Shown piece after piece: positions 44,346 to 53,610 of a stretch of DNA of 64,000 nt; the stretch's first letter is position 1; the number at the start of each line of letters is the position of its first letter. Below the pieces are notes generated by a model. That model had not been told where the DNA came from, did not search any database, and saw only the letters and a program-made list of their open reading frames with translations. The position numbers were made by a program, and so were the translations under genes. Origin of the DNA: Pseudarthrobacter phenanthrenivorans (lineage in GTDB: Bacteria > Actinomycetota > Actinomycetes > Actinomycetales > Micrococcaceae); assembly GCF_000813845.1 (NCBI RefSeq), contig NZ_JWTB01000021.1, positions 1-64,000 of the forward strand. The letters run 5' to 3'.

Positions 44346-45965
44346 ATGAGCGCCCGACCCCACCTGCGCCTGGTGCTGCCCCACCAGCTCTTTGAGCAGC
44401 AATGGAAAGGGGCGGGACCGGACACGGTATTTGTCCTGATCGAGCACGACCTCTACTTCCGCCAGTACTCCTTCCACGCCCACAAGCTGGTCCTGCACCG
44501 GGCGTCCATGGCCCGGTATGCGGACCGGCTGCGCGCGGACGGACGCGAGGTGACCGTCCTGCACAGCGACCGCAACCGGGCGTCCCGCGTGCAGTTGGCA
44601 GAGGTGGTCCGGCGCCGTCGGCCCGGGCAGGTGACATGGTTCGACGTCGTCGATGACTGGCTGGAGCGGGACCTGGTGGCCGGCCTGGCCGACGGCGGCT
44701 ACGGGATGCGCCCAGGGGATGTTTTGGAGACGCCGAATTTCCTGACGTCCCGCGCGCAGATCGAGGAGTGGTTTTCGCATAACCCGCCCCGGATGCAGGA
44801 CTTCTACGCATGGCAACGCCGGCGGCTGGGCATCCTGGTCGGGAAGGACGGCGGACCCGTCGGGGGCAAATGGTCATTCGACGAGGACAACCGAAAGAAG
44901 CTTCCCCGCGGGTACGTCCCGCCGACCATCTCCCGTTTCAGGAACCACCCGGTCCATCAGGGGGAGGCGTTGTTCCCGGTCGAAGCGCTGACGGGGAAAG
45001 CAGGCCCGGCGGCAGGCACTCCTGCCGAAAAACGGTCCCGCGATGTCGAGCTCGCCATTGACTGGGTGGCAGGCGAATTCCCCGACGCCCCCGGCGACCC
45101 GCGGCTCTTCGCCTGGCCTACCACTGCCGGGGAGGCCCGGGAACATTTGCAGGAATTCGTTGCGGACCGGCTGCCGGGGTTCGGGCCCTACGAAGACGCC
45201 ATTTCCGCGGAACACCCGTTCATTCACCATGGACTGCTGACACCCGTCCTGAACGTTGGCCTGCTGGATCCGCGCGAAGTCCTGCGCGCCGTCCTGGAGG
45301 CTGCGGGTGGAACCATCCCGCTTGCTTCCCTTGAAGGCTTCGTGCGGCAGGTCATTGGCTGGCGGGAGTATATGCGCGCCACCTACCTGCTGCGCGGCCG
45401 GCACATGCGCACCGCCAACCTGCTCAGCCACCGGAACGGGCTGGGGCCCGGATGGTGGGATGCGGGAACGGGGCTGGCACCCGTGGACCTGGTCATTTCC
45501 CGGGTCCTGGCCACCGGATACGCCCACCACACTGAGCGGCTCATGGTCCTCGGCAATGCCATGTCCCTGCTCCGTATCCACCCCGACGACGTGTACGAGT
45601 GGTTCATGGAAATGTTTGTCGACGCCTACGACTGGGTCATGGTCCCCAATGTCTACGCCATGAGCCAGTTCGCCGCAGGCACCGGCATCACCACCAAGCC
45701 CTACGTTTCAGGCAGCAACTACCTGCGAAAGATGTCGGACCTGCCGGCGGGGGACTGGGCGGCGGATTGGGACGCACTGTACTGGGCGTTCATCGATGAC
45801 CACCGCCCGGTCTTCGAGCGGAATCTGCGAACGCGGATGGCCGTTTCACTGCTGGACAGGATGGAGCCTGAAACCCGGGACGGCCACCGGCGGCGGGCCG
45901 GGGCACTGCTTGACGGGAAGGACGGGCGCCGGCTGCTGTGGACACCGCCGGCCGAACGGGCCTGA
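44346..45965 (+). CDS. Photolyase/cryptochrome of the Fe-S type, without any cysteine
   Basis: A 539-residue flavoprotein of the PhrB/CryB (FeS-BCP) class, whose known members repair (6-4) lesions or sense light. The N-terminal LRLVLPHQLFEQQW and HKLVLHRASMARYADRL match the antenna-pocket domain. The FAD domain has LEGFVRQVIGWREYMR, YAHHTERLMVLGNAM, DAYDWVMVPNVYAMSQFA and KPYVSGSNYLRKMSD. The class ligates a [4Fe-4S] cluster by four Cys, but here the equivalent regions read TGLAPVDLVI (375-383) and SDLPAGDWAADWDALYW (464-480), and there is no Cys in the entire protein. It is thus a cluster-free member. No signal peptide is seen. Downstream is a 100-bp gap before the peptide ABC genes. Confidence 0.88.
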   Translation: MSARPHLRLVLPHQLFEQQWKGAGPDTVFVLIEHDLYFRQYSFHAHKLVLHRASMARYADRLRADGREVTVLHSDRNRASRVQLAEVVRRRRPGQVTWFDVVDDWLERDLVAGLADGGYGMRPGDVLETPNFLTSRAQIEEWFSHNPPRMQDFYAWQRRRLGILVGKDGGPVGGKWSFDEDNRKKLPRGYVPPTISRFRNHPVHQGEALFPVEALTGKAGPAAGTPAEKRSRDVELAIDWVAGEFPDAPGDPRLFAWPTTAGEAREHLQEFVADRLPGFGPYEDAISAEHPFIHHGLLTPVLNVGLLDPREVLRAVLEAAGGTIPLASLEGFVRQVIGWREYMRATYLLRGRHMRTANLLSHRNGLGPGWWDAGTGLAPVDLVISRVLATGYAHHTERLMVLGNAMSLLRIHPDDVYEWFMEMFVDAYDWVMVPNVYAMSQFAAGTGITTKPYVSGSNYLRKMSDLPAGDWAADWDALYWAFIDDHRPVFERNLRTRMAVSLLDRMEPETRDGHRRRAGALLDGKDGRRLLWTPPAERA

Positions 45966-46066
45966 GCCCTCCGGGTCCGCAGCAGGGCGCCGGTACGGCT
46001 TATCCTGAAACTGTAGGGCGCCACTCCGGCGGCCCGGGTCCCTGAGGGAAATCACAAGGAGGCGGC

Positions 46067-47845
46067 ATGCCGGTCCGGCGCCTGTTGCAATTGCTCACCG
46101 CCGCATTGTCGGCTGCCCTTGTCCTCGCCGGCTGTTCCGGCGGCAGCGCCCCGTCCGTGGTGGTCGGTGAGGCAAAACGCGGCGGAAGCGTCACGGTCGC
46201 GGAGGTCAACGCCTTTTCCTCCTTCAACCCTTACAGCGCCAACGGCAACACCGACATCAACTCGAAGATCGGCGCCATGACGCACTCCGGCTTCTACTAC
46301 CTCGATGACAGTTCGAAAGTGGTCCGGAACGACAAGTTCGGCCACTTCGAGAAGGTCTCCGACCAGCCGCTGAAGGTGAAGTACACGGTCAATGAAGGTG
46401 TCAAGTGGTCGGACGGCGCACCCATTGGCGCCGCCGACCTCCTCCTGAGCTGGGCGGCCGGCTCCGGCTACTTCGACGACGTCGATCCGGCGGCCGGCAA
46501 AGGCACAAGGTACTTTGCAGCGGCCTCCGGCACTATGGGCCTGGCGGGCACGAAGTTTCCGGAGATCGGCGCGGACAACCGTTCCATCACCATTGAATAC
46601 GCCGAACCCTACGCTGACTGGGAAGTGGCGTTCGACGTCGGACTCCCGGCCCACGTGGTCGCTGCCAAGAGCGGCCTCACGGACGAAGCGGACCTTGTGG
46701 ACCTCCTCAAGGACACGCCGCGCGGCAACCCGGAGAAACCGGCCTCCCATCCAGCCTTGAAGAAGGTGAGCGATTTCTGGAACACCGGATTCGACACCAA
46801 AGCCGTTCCGGACGATCCAGCCCTCTACCTTTCCAGCGGCCCCTACATCGTGCGCGACATCGTCCCCGAAGTTTCCATGAAGCTTGTCCGCAACCGCGAC
46901 TACGTCTGGGGCGCCGAACCGTGGCTGGACGAAATCAACGTCCGGTTCACGGGATCCGTGCCCGCTGCCGTCGATGCGCTCAGGAACGGCAAGGCGGACA
47001 TCATCTCGCCCCAGCCCTCGGCGGCCACGGACAGCCTCCTCACGGGCTTGTCCGGCCAAGGGATCACCGTTGAGCGGTACAAGCAATCCGGCTACGACCA
47101 CCTCGACCTGAACTTCTCTGGACCGTTCGCGGAGAAGGACGTCCGGGAGGCCTTCCTCAAAACGGTGCCGCGGCAGGCCATCGTTGATGCCGTGCTGGGA
47201 ACGCAGGGACCGGACAACAAGCCACTGGACTCCCACGTGTTCCTGCCCGGACAGCCAAAGTACGCGGACACGGTCAAAAACAACGGGTCCTCGGACTACG
47301 CAGAAGTGGACATCGATGCGGCCAGGAAACTGCTGAAAGGCGCCACTCCCACTGTCCGGATCCTCTACAACCGGGACAACCCCAACCGGGCCAAGGCATT
47401 CGCGCTCATTCGGGACTCCGCCGGCCAGGCCGGATTCAACGTGGTCGACGGCGGGCAGGCAAGTGCGGACTGGGCAGCAACGCTGAGCCGCGGCGGCTAT
47501 GACGCGTCCCTGTCCGGATGGATCGGCACAGAGGCAGGCGTCAGCCGGGTGCCCCAGATCTTCCGCACCGGCGCGGGCAGCAACTTCACCGGATATTCCG
47601 ACGGCGACGCGGACAAGGTCATGGAGCAACTTGTTGTCACCACGGACCTGGGCAAACAGGACGAACTCCTGGCCGACATCGACAAGCACGTCTGGGAGGA
47701 CGCCTACGGCCTCCCGCTCTACCAGACACTGGGGACGACGGCCTTCAACTCCCGGGTGGCCGGCGTCAAAACCAGTCCCGGCGCGCTGGGCGTGTGGTGG
47801 AATGTCTGGGAGTGGCGGCTGTCCGCCGCAGCCGCGCCGGCTTAG
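46067..47845 (+). CDS. ABC transporter family 5 solute-binding lipoprotein, first
   Basis: A 592-residue binding protein of the DppA/OppA family. A lipobox LVLAGCSGG follows the basic N-terminus, so it is tethered to the outer face of the membrane. SBP_bac_5 segments are seen: KYTVNEGVKWSDGAPIGAADLLLSW, and VREAFLKTVPRQAIVDAVLG. The ATG is preceded by a perfect AAGGAGG. It lies 265 bp before the peptide operon on the same strand but has its own likely promoter (TATCCT at 46001-46006). It differs from the second binding protein in sequence, so the two may give the same transporter different specificities. Confidence 0.88.
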   Translation: MPVRRLLQLLTAALSAALVLAGCSGGSAPSVVVGEAKRGGSVTVAEVNAFSSFNPYSANGNTDINSKIGAMTHSGFYYLDDSSKVVRNDKFGHFEKVSDQPLKVKYTVNEGVKWSDGAPIGAADLLLSWAAGSGYFDDVDPAAGKGTRYFAAASGTMGLAGTKFPEIGADNRSITIEYAEPYADWEVAFDVGLPAHVVAAKSGLTDEADLVDLLKDTPRGNPEKPASHPALKKVSDFWNTGFDTKAVPDDPALYLSSGPYIVRDIVPEVSMKLVRNRDYVWGAEPWLDEINVRFTGSVPAAVDALRNGKADIISPQPSAATDSLLTGLSGQGITVERYKQSGYDHLDLNFSGPFAEKDVREAFLKTVPRQAIVDAVLGTQGPDNKPLDSHVFLPGQPKYADTVKNNGSSDYAEVDIDAARKLLKGATPTVRILYNRDNPNRAKAFALIRDSAGQAGFNVVDGGQASADWAATLSRGGYDASLSGWIGTEAGVSRVPQIFRTGAGSNFTGYSDGDADKVMEQLVVTTDLGKQDELLADIDKHVWEDAYGLPLYQTLGTTAFNSRVAGVKTSPGALGVWWNVWEWRLSAAAAPA

Positions 47846-47997
47846 GTCTTTCGGCCCTTGCGGGGCCTTCACGTTGCCGATTCGCCGTCTGCCCTACCGG
47901 CGAGTAGCATGTGACGTGCATAACTACCAGTCAAGTACCGGCGTATTTGAGCGCGCCGGTCACGGTTTGGCAACGGAGTACCAGTATCTGGACTTCG

Positions 47998-48021
47998 TGC
48001 GGTTAGGCTAACTCGTATTAT
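47998..48021 (+). promoter_or_regulatory. Promoter with TATTAT -10 and DtxR/IdeR-like core
   Basis: The 11-bp inverted repeat GTTAGGCTAAC (48002-48012) matches exactly the centre of the DtxR/IdeR iron box (TTAGGTTAGGCTAACCTAA) but the flanks are poor (13 of 19 in total). It lies just upstream of TATTAT (48016-48021), where a bound repressor would block RNA polymerase. The start codon is 90 bases downstream. Confidence 0.45.
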
Positions 48022-48110
48022 GTAGGTTTCGTCACAGCGGTGAGCTGCGTCCGGCCTACGGGGAAGCACAAGATTCCCCTATATCTCTCCCACAACTCAT
48101 AGGAGGCGGA

Positions 48111-49796
48111 ATGCGTTTTAGGCGCACTTCCAAAGCACTGGGCATCGTGGCAATCGCCGCGCTTGCCCTGACCGGGTGCGGCGCCGGCGGCGGCAGCACT
48201 GACGGGTCCAGCACTGCTGCCGGCGATCCGAACAAGGTCATTACCGCCTACAGCAACGAGCCACAAAACCCGTTGCTGCCGGCGAACACCAATGAGGTTT
48301 ACGGCGGCCGCGTGGTCGAGCTCCTCTTCGAAGGCCTGCGCACCTACGATGCCAGCGGCAAGCCGGTCAACGCCCTGGCCGAGTCCATCGAGTCTTCCGA
48401 CGCCCAGAATTGGACCATCAAGGTCAAGCAGGGCCAGAAGTTCACCAACGGTGAGGCCATCACGGCCAAGACCTTTGTGGACTCGTGGAACTTCGCCGCC
48501 AACTCCAAGAACCTGCAGAACAACGGCTTCTTCTTCGAATCCATCGCCGGGTACGAGGATGTCTCCGCTGTGAACCAGGAGAAGGGCGCGGACGGCAAGA
48601 CCACCACCACGCCTGCACCCAAGGCCGACACCATGTCCGGTCTGGCAGCAACCGATGATTCCACCATCACGGTCAAGCTCGCCCAGCCTGAAGCCGACTG
48701 GTCCCTGCGCCTTGGCTACTCCGCCTTCTTCCCGCTTCCTTCCGCCGCACTGGCTGACCCCAAGACCTTCGGTGAGAACCCGGTCGGCAACGGCCCGTAC
48801 AAGTTCGAGAAGCAGGGTTCCTGGGTACACGACCAGTCCATTTCCCTGGTCAAGAACGCCGATTACAAGGGACCGCGCGAGGCCAAGAACGGTGGCGTGA
48901 CCTTCAAGTTCTACACCGATCCGGGCCCCGCATACACCGACCTCCAGTCGGACAACCTGGACATCACGGACGTTCTTCCGTCGAACGCCCTGAAGACCTA
49001 TGTCTCCGATTTCCCGGACCGCAACTCCACCAAGCCGGTTGCCACCAACTCCACGCTGAACATCCCGCCGTACAACCCGAACTTCCAGGGTGAAGCCGGC
49101 AAGCTGCGCCGCCAGGCACTTTCCTACGCCATCAACCGCGAGGAAATCGCCAAGGTTGTCTTCAACGGCACCCGTACCCCGGCCAAGGCATTCGTTCCGC
49201 CGGTCATCGACGGCTTCAAGGAAGGCCTGAAGGGCAGCGAAGTCCTCAAGTTCGACGCCGCCAAGGCCAAGGACCTGTGGACACAGGCTGAGAAGATCAA
49301 GCCGTACGACGCCTCCAAGCCGCTCCAGATCGCCTCCAATACCGATGGCGGCAACAAGGAATGGATTGACGCCGTAGCCAACGGCTTCAAGAACAACCTC
49401 GGCATCCAGGCTGAAATCCAGCCTTTCGCCAAGTTCGCTGAAGTCCTGAACCTCCGCAAGTCCCAGCAGCTGCCGGGCCTGACCCGCGCAGGCTGGCAGG
49501 GTGACTACCCGTCGCTCTACAACTTCCTGGGACCGGTGTGGGCAACCAACGCCTCCTCCAACTACGAGAAGTACTCGAACCCTGAGTTCGACAACCTCCT
49601 CAAGGAGGGCCTGGCCGCGAAGAGCACCGACGAGGCCAACGACAAGTTCAACCAGGCCCAGGAAGTCCTGTTCCAGGACCTGCCCGGCCTGCCGCTCTGG
49701 GATCAGGCACGCCCGATCGTGTGGAGCAACAACATCGTGAAGGCCGAGACCGGCTGGAACGGCGGCATCCTGTACTACGGCATCACCGCCAAGTAG
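48111..49796 (+). CDS. Peptide ABC transporter, solute-binding lipoprotein, second
   Basis: A 561-residue DppA/OppA-type binding protein. The lipobox LALTGCGAG directs lipidation at Cys23. The N-terminal lobe has PLLPANTNEVYGGRVVELLFEGLRTYDA and KQGQKFTNGEAITAKTFVDSW. The protein is followed by permeases after a stem-loop, and is the probable first gene of the operon, with AGGAGGCGG upstream of the start. It should bind di- or oligopeptides, but other solutes are possible for this family. Compared with neighbours, it has many AAC/AAG codons, usual for a highly expressed gene. Confidence 0.92.
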   Translation: MRFRRTSKALGIVAIAALALTGCGAGGGSTDGSSTAAGDPNKVITAYSNEPQNPLLPANTNEVYGGRVVELLFEGLRTYDASGKPVNALAESIESSDAQNWTIKVKQGQKFTNGEAITAKTFVDSWNFAANSKNLQNNGFFFESIAGYEDVSAVNQEKGADGKTTTTPAPKADTMSGLAATDDSTITVKLAQPEADWSLRLGYSAFFPLPSAALADPKTFGENPVGNGPYKFEKQGSWVHDQSISLVKNADYKGPREAKNGGVTFKFYTDPGPAYTDLQSDNLDITDVLPSNALKTYVSDFPDRNSTKPVATNSTLNIPPYNPNFQGEAGKLRRQALSYAINREEIAKVVFNGTRTPAKAFVPPVIDGFKEGLKGSEVLKFDAAKAKDLWTQAEKIKPYDASKPLQIASNTDGGNKEWIDAVANGFKNNLGIQAEIQPFAKFAEVLNLRKSQQLPGLTRAGWQGDYPSLYNFLGPVWATNASSNYEKYSNPEFDNLLKEGLAAKSTDEANDKFNQAQEVLFQDLPGLPLWDQARPIVWSNNIVKAETGWNGGILYYGITAK

Positions 49797-49823
49797 TCCC
49801 AGATCTAACTTGCCGTCAGGCTG

Positions 49824-49854
49824 ATGGGGGTTCCGGTTGCGTCCGGGCCCCCAT
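49824..49854 (+). other. Stem-loop between binding-protein and permease genes
   Basis: ATGGGGG (49824-49830) pairs with CCCCCAT (49848-49854), and an inner CCGG/CCGG pair leaves a 6-base loop. With no T-run it may act as a partial terminator or RNA processing signal that raises binding-protein levels. Confidence 0.55.
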
Positions 49855-49921
49855 TGGCTTGCAAGCGGCAGGAAGGCATTCATGAACGCGTTTTCTTCCT
49901 TACCGGAAGGCAGGTGATCCT

Positions 49922-50851
49922 GTGATCCGGTTTATTCTGCGCCGACTCCTTCAGGTGATCCCTGTCTTCCTCGGCACTACCCTCCTGGTGTACTACATGG
50001 TGTTCGCCCTCCCCGGCGATCCCATCGCGGCACTCTTCGGCGACCGGCAGCCCCCGCAGGCGGTCATCGACACCCTCCGCAGCCAGTACAACCTGGACCA
50101 GCCCTTCTGGGTCCAGTACGGGCTGTTCCTCAAGAACCTCTTCACTTTCAACCTGGGCAATGACTTCACCGGGCAGCCCATCGCGGCAAGCCTTGCCCGT
50201 GTCTTCCCGGTGACGGCGATGCTCGCCATCGAGGCGCTGGCCATCCAGGCCGTCTTTGGTGTTGCTTTCGGTGTTTTCGCGGGCCTGCGCCGCGGCGGCT
50301 GGTTCGACTCCACCGTCCTGGTGGCCTCCTTGGTGGTCATCGCAGTCCCCACCTTCGTCCTGGGCTTCGTTTTCCAGCTGGTCTTCGGCGTGCAGCTCGG
50401 CTGGGCCAAACCCACGGTGGGTGCCAACGCCAACTGGGGCACCCTGCTGCTGCCCGCCGTCGTCCTTGGCCTCGTGTCCTTTGCCTATGTCCTGCGCCTG
50501 ACCAGGGCATCGGTCAGCGAAAACATGAACGCTGACTACGTGCGGACCGCCACGGCAAAGGGCCTGTCCCGGCCGCGGGTGGTCGTAGCGCACATCCTGC
50601 GCAACTCGCTGATCCCGGTGGTGACCTACCTGGGCGCCAACCTTGGCGGCCTGATGGGTGGTGCCATCGTCACAGAAGGCATCTTCAACGTTCCCGGCGT
50701 CGGCAACAAGCTCTACCAGGCTGTCCTTCGCAGTGAAGGCCCCACCATCGTTTCCATCGTCAGCGTGCTGGTGCTGGTGTTCGTGGTGGCCAACCTGCTT
50801 GTCGATCTCCTGTACGCCTGGCTTGACCCGAGGATCCGCTATGACCAGTAA
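49922..50851 (+). CDS. Peptide ABC transporter permease, DppB-like
   Basis: A 309-residue permease with six helices. MIRFILRRLLQVIPVFLGTTLLVYYMVFALPGDP is the family N-terminus, and the EAA loop is seen in YVRTATAKGLSRPRVVVAHILRNSLIPVVTYLG. It forms the translocation path with DppC. The GTG at 49922 follows GGAAGGCAGG. The next gene overlaps by 11 bases, so it is coupled. Confidence 0.93.
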   Translation: MIRFILRRLLQVIPVFLGTTLLVYYMVFALPGDPIAALFGDRQPPQAVIDTLRSQYNLDQPFWVQYGLFLKNLFTFNLGNDFTGQPIAASLARVFPVTAMLAIEALAIQAVFGVAFGVFAGLRRGGWFDSTVLVASLVVIAVPTFVLGFVFQLVFGVQLGWAKPTVGANANWGTLLLPAVVLGLVSFAYVLRLTRASVSENMNADYVRTATAKGLSRPRVVVAHILRNSLIPVVTYLGANLGGLMGGAIVTEGIFNVPGVGNKLYQAVLRSEGPTIVSIVSVLVLVFVVANLLVDLLYAWLDPRIRYDQ

Positions 50852-51785
50852 TAACAGCCACTTTGTGGCCCCCATCGACGAGACACCGCTGCAGGCAACG
50901 GACGCCGTCAAGACAGACCAGGCCCCGCTCAGCCTGTGGGCCGACGCCTGGCGGAAGCTCCGCCGTCGTCCGCTGTTCATCATCTCGGCACTGCTGATCC
51001 TTGCCCTGATCGTGATTGCGCTGTTCCCGGGCCTCTTCACGTCCACGCCGCCCAACGAGGGCTGCGAGCTTGCCAACTCCGAAGGCGGCCCCACCGCCGG
51101 GCACCCGTTCGGCTTCACCTTCCAGGGCTGCGACGTCTACTCCAGGGTCATCCACGGCACCCAGGCCTCCCTTTCCGTGGGCCTGCTCTCGGTGCTGTGC
51201 GTGCTGGTCATCGGCGTGACGCTCGGTGCCCTCGCCGGCTACTACGGCGGCTGGATCGATGCCGTGCTGGCCCGCCTGGGTGACATCTTCTTCGCCCTGC
51301 CCCTGGTGCTGGGCGCCCTGGTGATCACGCAGCTGCCGCTGTTCCGCGAGAACAAGAGTGTCTGGACCGTGGTGTTCGTCATCTCGCTCCTGGCATGGCC
51401 GCAAATGGCAAGAATTACCCGCGGCGCCGTCATTGAGGTCCGCAACGCGGACTTCGTCACGGCCGCCCGCGCACTGGGCGTCTCGAAGTTCGGCGCCCTG
51501 ATCCGCCACGTCCTTCCCAATGCGCTGGCTCCGATCATCGTGCTGGCCACCCTGGAACTTGGCGTATTCATCGTGGCCGAGGCCACCCTGTCCTTCCTGG
51601 GCATCGGCCTGCCCCAAAGCATCATGTCCTGGGGCAACGACATTGCAGGTGCGCAGGCGTCGATCAGGACGCGTCCGGAAATCATGCTTTACCCGGCCGC
51701 CGCGCTCTCCATCACCGTGTTGAGCTTCATCATGCTGGGCGACGCCGTGCGCGATGCCCTCGACCCGAAGAGCCGTCAGCGATGA
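50841..51785 (+). CDS. Peptide ABC transporter permease, DppC-like
   Basis: A 314-residue permease. The N-terminal cytoplasmic segment (to about residue 45) precedes RRPLFIISALLILALIVIALF and a loop with two Cys (GCELANSEGGPTAGHPFG, FQGCDVY) before the other five helices. The EAA loop is in DFVTAARALGVSKFGALIRHVLPNAL. Loop cysteines are common in this DppC group. The start ATG lies 11 bases inside dppB. Its stop overlaps the ATPase start. Confidence 0.93.
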   Translation: MTSNNSHFVAPIDETPLQATDAVKTDQAPLSLWADAWRKLRRRPLFIISALLILALIVIALFPGLFTSTPPNEGCELANSEGGPTAGHPFGFTFQGCDVYSRVIHGTQASLSVGLLSVLCVLVIGVTLGALAGYYGGWIDAVLARLGDIFFALPLVLGALVITQLPLFRENKSVWTVVFVISLLAWPQMARITRGAVIEVRNADFVTAARALGVSKFGALIRHVLPNALAPIIVLATLELGVFIVAEATLSFLGIGLPQSIMSWGNDIAGAQASIRTRPEIMLYPAAALSITVLSFIMLGDAVRDALDPKSRQR

Positions 51786-53503
51786 GAGATAAAGAGATGA
51801 CAACTCCAGACGTCCGCATTGATGAAGCCGGCACCACCGGCATCAGGCCGCTGCTCGAAATCCGTGACCTGGCCATCACCTTCAAAACCGGCGGCGGTGA
51901 CGTCCAGGCGGTGCGGAACGCCCACCTGACCATCATGCCCGGTGAAACAGTGGCTATTGTTGGCGAATCAGGTTCGGGCAAGTCCACCACCGCGCTGGCC
52001 GCCATCGGCCTCTTGCCCAACAACGGCAGGGTGTCCGGCGGGCAGATCCTGCTTGATGGCGAGGACATCGCCCACGCGAGCGAGCAGCGGATGATCGAAC
52101 TGCGCGGCAACACCATCGGCATGGTCCCGCAGGACCCGATGTCCAACCTGAACCCCGTGTGGAAGATCGGCTACCAGGTCAAGGAGACCTTGCGCGCCAA
52201 CGGGCGGCCCAGCGGACCGGATGACATCGCCAAGGTGCTGTCCGAAGCTGGACTGCCGGACGCCAAGCGCCGGGCAGGCCAGTACCCGCACGAGTTCTCC
52301 GGCGGCATGCGCCAGCGCGCGCTGATCGCCATCGGCCTGTCCTGCCAGCCGCGCCTGCTGATCGCTGACGAACCGACGTCGGCCCTTGACGTCACGGTGC
52401 AGCGGCAGATCCTGGACCACCTGGAAAAGATGACCGACGAACTGGGCACCTCGGTCCTGCTGATCACCCACGACCTGGGCCTGGCCGCAGAGCGGGCGGA
52501 CAAGGTCGTGGTGATGTACCAGGGCCGGGTGGTCGAAGCGGGACCGTCACTGGAACTGCTCCGCAACCCCCAGCACCCCTACACCAAGCGGTTGGTCGAG
52601 TCTGCCCCGTCCCTGGCCAGCCGCCGCATCCAGGTGGCCAAGGAACAGGGCGTGGAGACGGCGGATCTGCTGGCACCCGCCGCGGAGGCAGTGAAGTCCG
52701 AAACCTTCCTGCAGATCCAGGACCTGCGGAAGGTGTACAAGCTCCGCCAGGGGCTGGGCAAAGCCGCGGACTTCGCGGCCGTCGACGGTGTGAGCTTCGA
52801 TGTCCGGCGCGGAACCACGACGGCGATCGTGGGGGAGTCGGGGTCCGGCAAGTCCACCGTGGCCAAGATGGTGCTGCAGCTGGAAAAGCCGACGGAGGGC
52901 AGGATCCTGTTCGACGGCGTCGACACCTCTGCGCTCAAGCCTGCCGAGCTGTTCAAGTTCCGCCGACGCGTCCAGCCGATCTTCCAGGACCCGTACGGTT
53001 CCCTCGACCCGATGTACAACATCTACCGCACCATCGAGGAGCCGCTCCGGGTCCACAAGATCGGAGACCAAGCCAGCCGGGAGAAGAAGGTCCGCACGCT
53101 GCTGGACCAGGTGGCTCTGCCCCAGTCCGCCATGCAGCGGTACCCGAACGAGCTCTCCGGCGGCCAGCGGCAGCGCGTGGCCATCGCCCGGGCGCTGGCA
53201 CTGGACCCCGAGGTCATCATCTGTGATGAGGCCGTGTCCGCGCTGGACGTGCTGGTGCAGGCCCAGGTGCTGAACCTGCTCGCCGACCTGCAGGCCAACC
53301 TTGGGCTCACCTACCTCTTCATCACCCACGACCTTGCGGTGGTGCGGCAGATTGCCGACCACGTGTGCGTGATGGAGAAGGGCCGGCTGGTGGAGACCGG
53401 GTCCACGGACGAAGTCTTCGAGTCGCCCCGGCAGGATTACACCAAGGCACTGCTCAACGCCATCCCCGGCGCCAAGCTGATGCTTCCGCCCGAAGTGGCG
53501 TAG
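51782..53503 (+). CDS. Peptide ABC transporter ATPase, DppD-DppF fusion
   Basis: A 573-residue protein that fuses two ABC ATPases, normally separate DppD and DppF subunits. The first (about residues 20-270) has Walker A GESGSGKSTTAL, signature SGGMRQRALIAIGL and Walker B LLIADEPTSALD. The second (about 305-560) has GESGSGKSTVAKM, SGGQRQRVAIARAL and VIICDEAVSALD. Each has an oligopeptide C-terminal region (PQHPYTKRLVESAPSL, PRQDYTKALLNAIPG). Fusion keeps both halves in equal amounts. The ATG at 51782 overlaps the dppC stop; an ATG at 51797 is the other possible start. Confidence 0.94.
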   Translation: MRDKEMTTPDVRIDEAGTTGIRPLLEIRDLAITFKTGGGDVQAVRNAHLTIMPGETVAIVGESGSGKSTTALAAIGLLPNNGRVSGGQILLDGEDIAHASEQRMIELRGNTIGMVPQDPMSNLNPVWKIGYQVKETLRANGRPSGPDDIAKVLSEAGLPDAKRRAGQYPHEFSGGMRQRALIAIGLSCQPRLLIADEPTSALDVTVQRQILDHLEKMTDELGTSVLLITHDLGLAAERADKVVVMYQGRVVEAGPSLELLRNPQHPYTKRLVESAPSLASRRIQVAKEQGVETADLLAPAAEAVKSETFLQIQDLRKVYKLRQGLGKAADFAAVDGVSFDVRRGTTTAIVGESGSGKSTVAKMVLQLEKPTEGRILFDGVDTSALKPAELFKFRRRVQPIFQDPYGSLDPMYNIYRTIEEPLRVHKIGDQASREKKVRTLLDQVALPQSAMQRYPNELSGGQRQRVAIARALALDPEVIICDEAVSALDVLVQAQVLNLLADLQANLGLTYLFITHDLAVVRQIADHVCVMEKGRLVETGSTDEVFESPRQDYTKALLNAIPGAKLMLPPEVA

Positions 53504-53523
53504 CGGTCATCGCCTGACAAAAG

Positions 53524-53562
53524 GCTGGAGCCGGGACCTGCGGGTCCCGGCTCCAGCGTTTT
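53524..53562 (+). terminator. Intrinsic terminator of the peptide operon
   Basis: A 15-bp perfect stem GCTGGAGCCGGGACC (53524-53538) with complement at 53543-53557, loop TGCG, then GTTTT. Confidence 0.85.
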
Positions 53563-53610
53563 AAGTGCTGACTGCGTACTGCACCGCTGCACCGCTGCAC
53601 CCAGGTTGGG

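Noticed and set aside
47916-48011. 31-codon open frame before the second binding-protein gene, starting GTG
   Set aside because: No ribosome site and no similarity; its end overlaps the promoter element, so it is probably chance.
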